Below are positions 63,875 through 64,000 of a DNA stretch of 64,000 nt, one piece after another. The DNA is from Methylotenera sp. Its GTDB lineage: Bacteria > Pseudomonadota > Gammaproteobacteria > Burkholderiales > Methylophilaceae. The notes under the pieces were generated by a model. That model was not told the origin of the DNA and searched no databases. It saw only the letters and a program-made list of their open reading frames with translations. The position numbers and the translations under genes are program-made. The stretch is from positions 117,059 to 181,058 of the forward strand of contig JAKFVD010000016.1 of assembly GCA_021732365.1 (NCBI GenBank), in the 5' to 3' direction. Every line of letters starts with the position of its first letter. Within the stretch, counting starts at the first letter, position 1.

Positions 63875-63904
63875 AAAGCCCGCAATTTAATGTTAGCGGG
63901 CTTT
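63875..63904 (-). terminator. Intrinsic terminator of the gene at the right edge
   Basis: AAAGCCCGC (63875-63883) and GCGGGCTTT (63896-63904) pair around a 12-base loop, followed by a U-run in the minus transcript. It separates the right-edge gene from the RDD gene. Confidence 0.85.
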
Positions 63905-63927
63905 GCATCAAAATTGTTGCAATCAAT

Positions 63928-64000
63928 CTATTCTAAATCAGACGCGTAATCTAGCTCTGGCGATTCTTTACGTAATTTTTCGCGTTCTACTTCTGATAGC
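63928..64000 (-). CDS. Partial minus-strand gene, C-terminus only, unrecognised
   Basis: An open frame enters from the right edge and stops at TAG (63928-63930). The visible end reads LSEVEREKLRKESPELDYAS followed by DLE, an acidic, helical C-terminus. A terminator lies just beyond. Too little is visible to assign a family. Confidence 0.55.
   Translation of the reverse strand, partial: LSEVEREKLRKESPELDYASDLE

Overview
The window looks like the chromosome of a low-GC betaproteobacterial methylotroph of the family Methylophilaceae (Methylotenera-like; the genus is inferred). Two things point there. The gene order is typically betaproteobacterial: str and rif ribosomal/RNA polymerase operons, petABC-sspAB, Nif3-HtrA-tatCBA-his-murA-mla, and System II cytochrome c biogenesis. 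There is also a 3-hexulose-6-phosphate synthase gene, the formaldehyde-fixing enzyme of the ribulose monophosphate cycle. No phage, transposon, CRISPR array or genomic island is visible; this is core genome.

Layout. Positions 1-18127 (all minus strand) carry the transcription/translation supercluster, read right to left: tuf copy 2, terminator, tRNA-Trp, secE, nusG, rplK, rplA, L10 leader, rplJ, rplL, rpoB, rpoC, rpsL, rpsG, fusA and tuf copy 1 (cut by the window edge). Upstream of tuf copy 2 lie tRNA-Thr(TGT), Tyr, Gly and Thr(GGT). Positions 19029-22884 hold sspB/sspA and the cytochrome bc1 genes petABC, with a good sigma-70 promoter in front of petA. Positions 23052-36709 hold a Nif3-like gene, a DegS/HtrA-like protease, tatABC, hinT, the histidine genes hisGDC / hisBHAFIE, murA, a monothiol glutaredoxin and a BolA-family gene. 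The hps gene sits between hisC and hisB with its own promoter and terminator. Positions 36769-41800 hold an ABC-2 exporter and the mlaFEDCB lipid-transport operon.

Positions 41927-44526 hold a type IV pilin-like gene behind a near-perfect sigma-54 promoter, divergent from an orphan multi-spanning histidine kinase. Positions 44595-48529 hold cytochrome c maturation (ccsB, resB) and a dihaem cytochrome c4. Positions 48629-63839 are mixed housekeeping: engB, an uncharacterised membrane protein, trmB, a MidA-like methyltransferase, a pteridine-reductase-like SDR, ttcA, topA, a D-Ala-D-Ala endopeptidase, a stand-alone gcvH, a coiled-coil protein, holC, pepA, lptF/lptG and an RDD protein. The right edge cuts another minus-strand gene.

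How it fits together: ribosome and polymerase synthesis on the left; respiratory bc1, Tat export of the Rieske protein, System II haem attachment and cytochrome c4 form a respiratory theme; murA, mla, LptFG and the PBP serve the envelope. The most unusual item is the hps product: a full HPS domain followed by a predicted transmembrane helix and a roughly 50-residue acidic Ala/Pro/Glu tail, which suggests a membrane-tethered formaldehyde-fixing enzyme. Other points of interest are the sigma-54 pilin promoter facing an orphan kinase, near-perfect intercistronic hairpins in the str/rif cluster, and two identical tuf genes.
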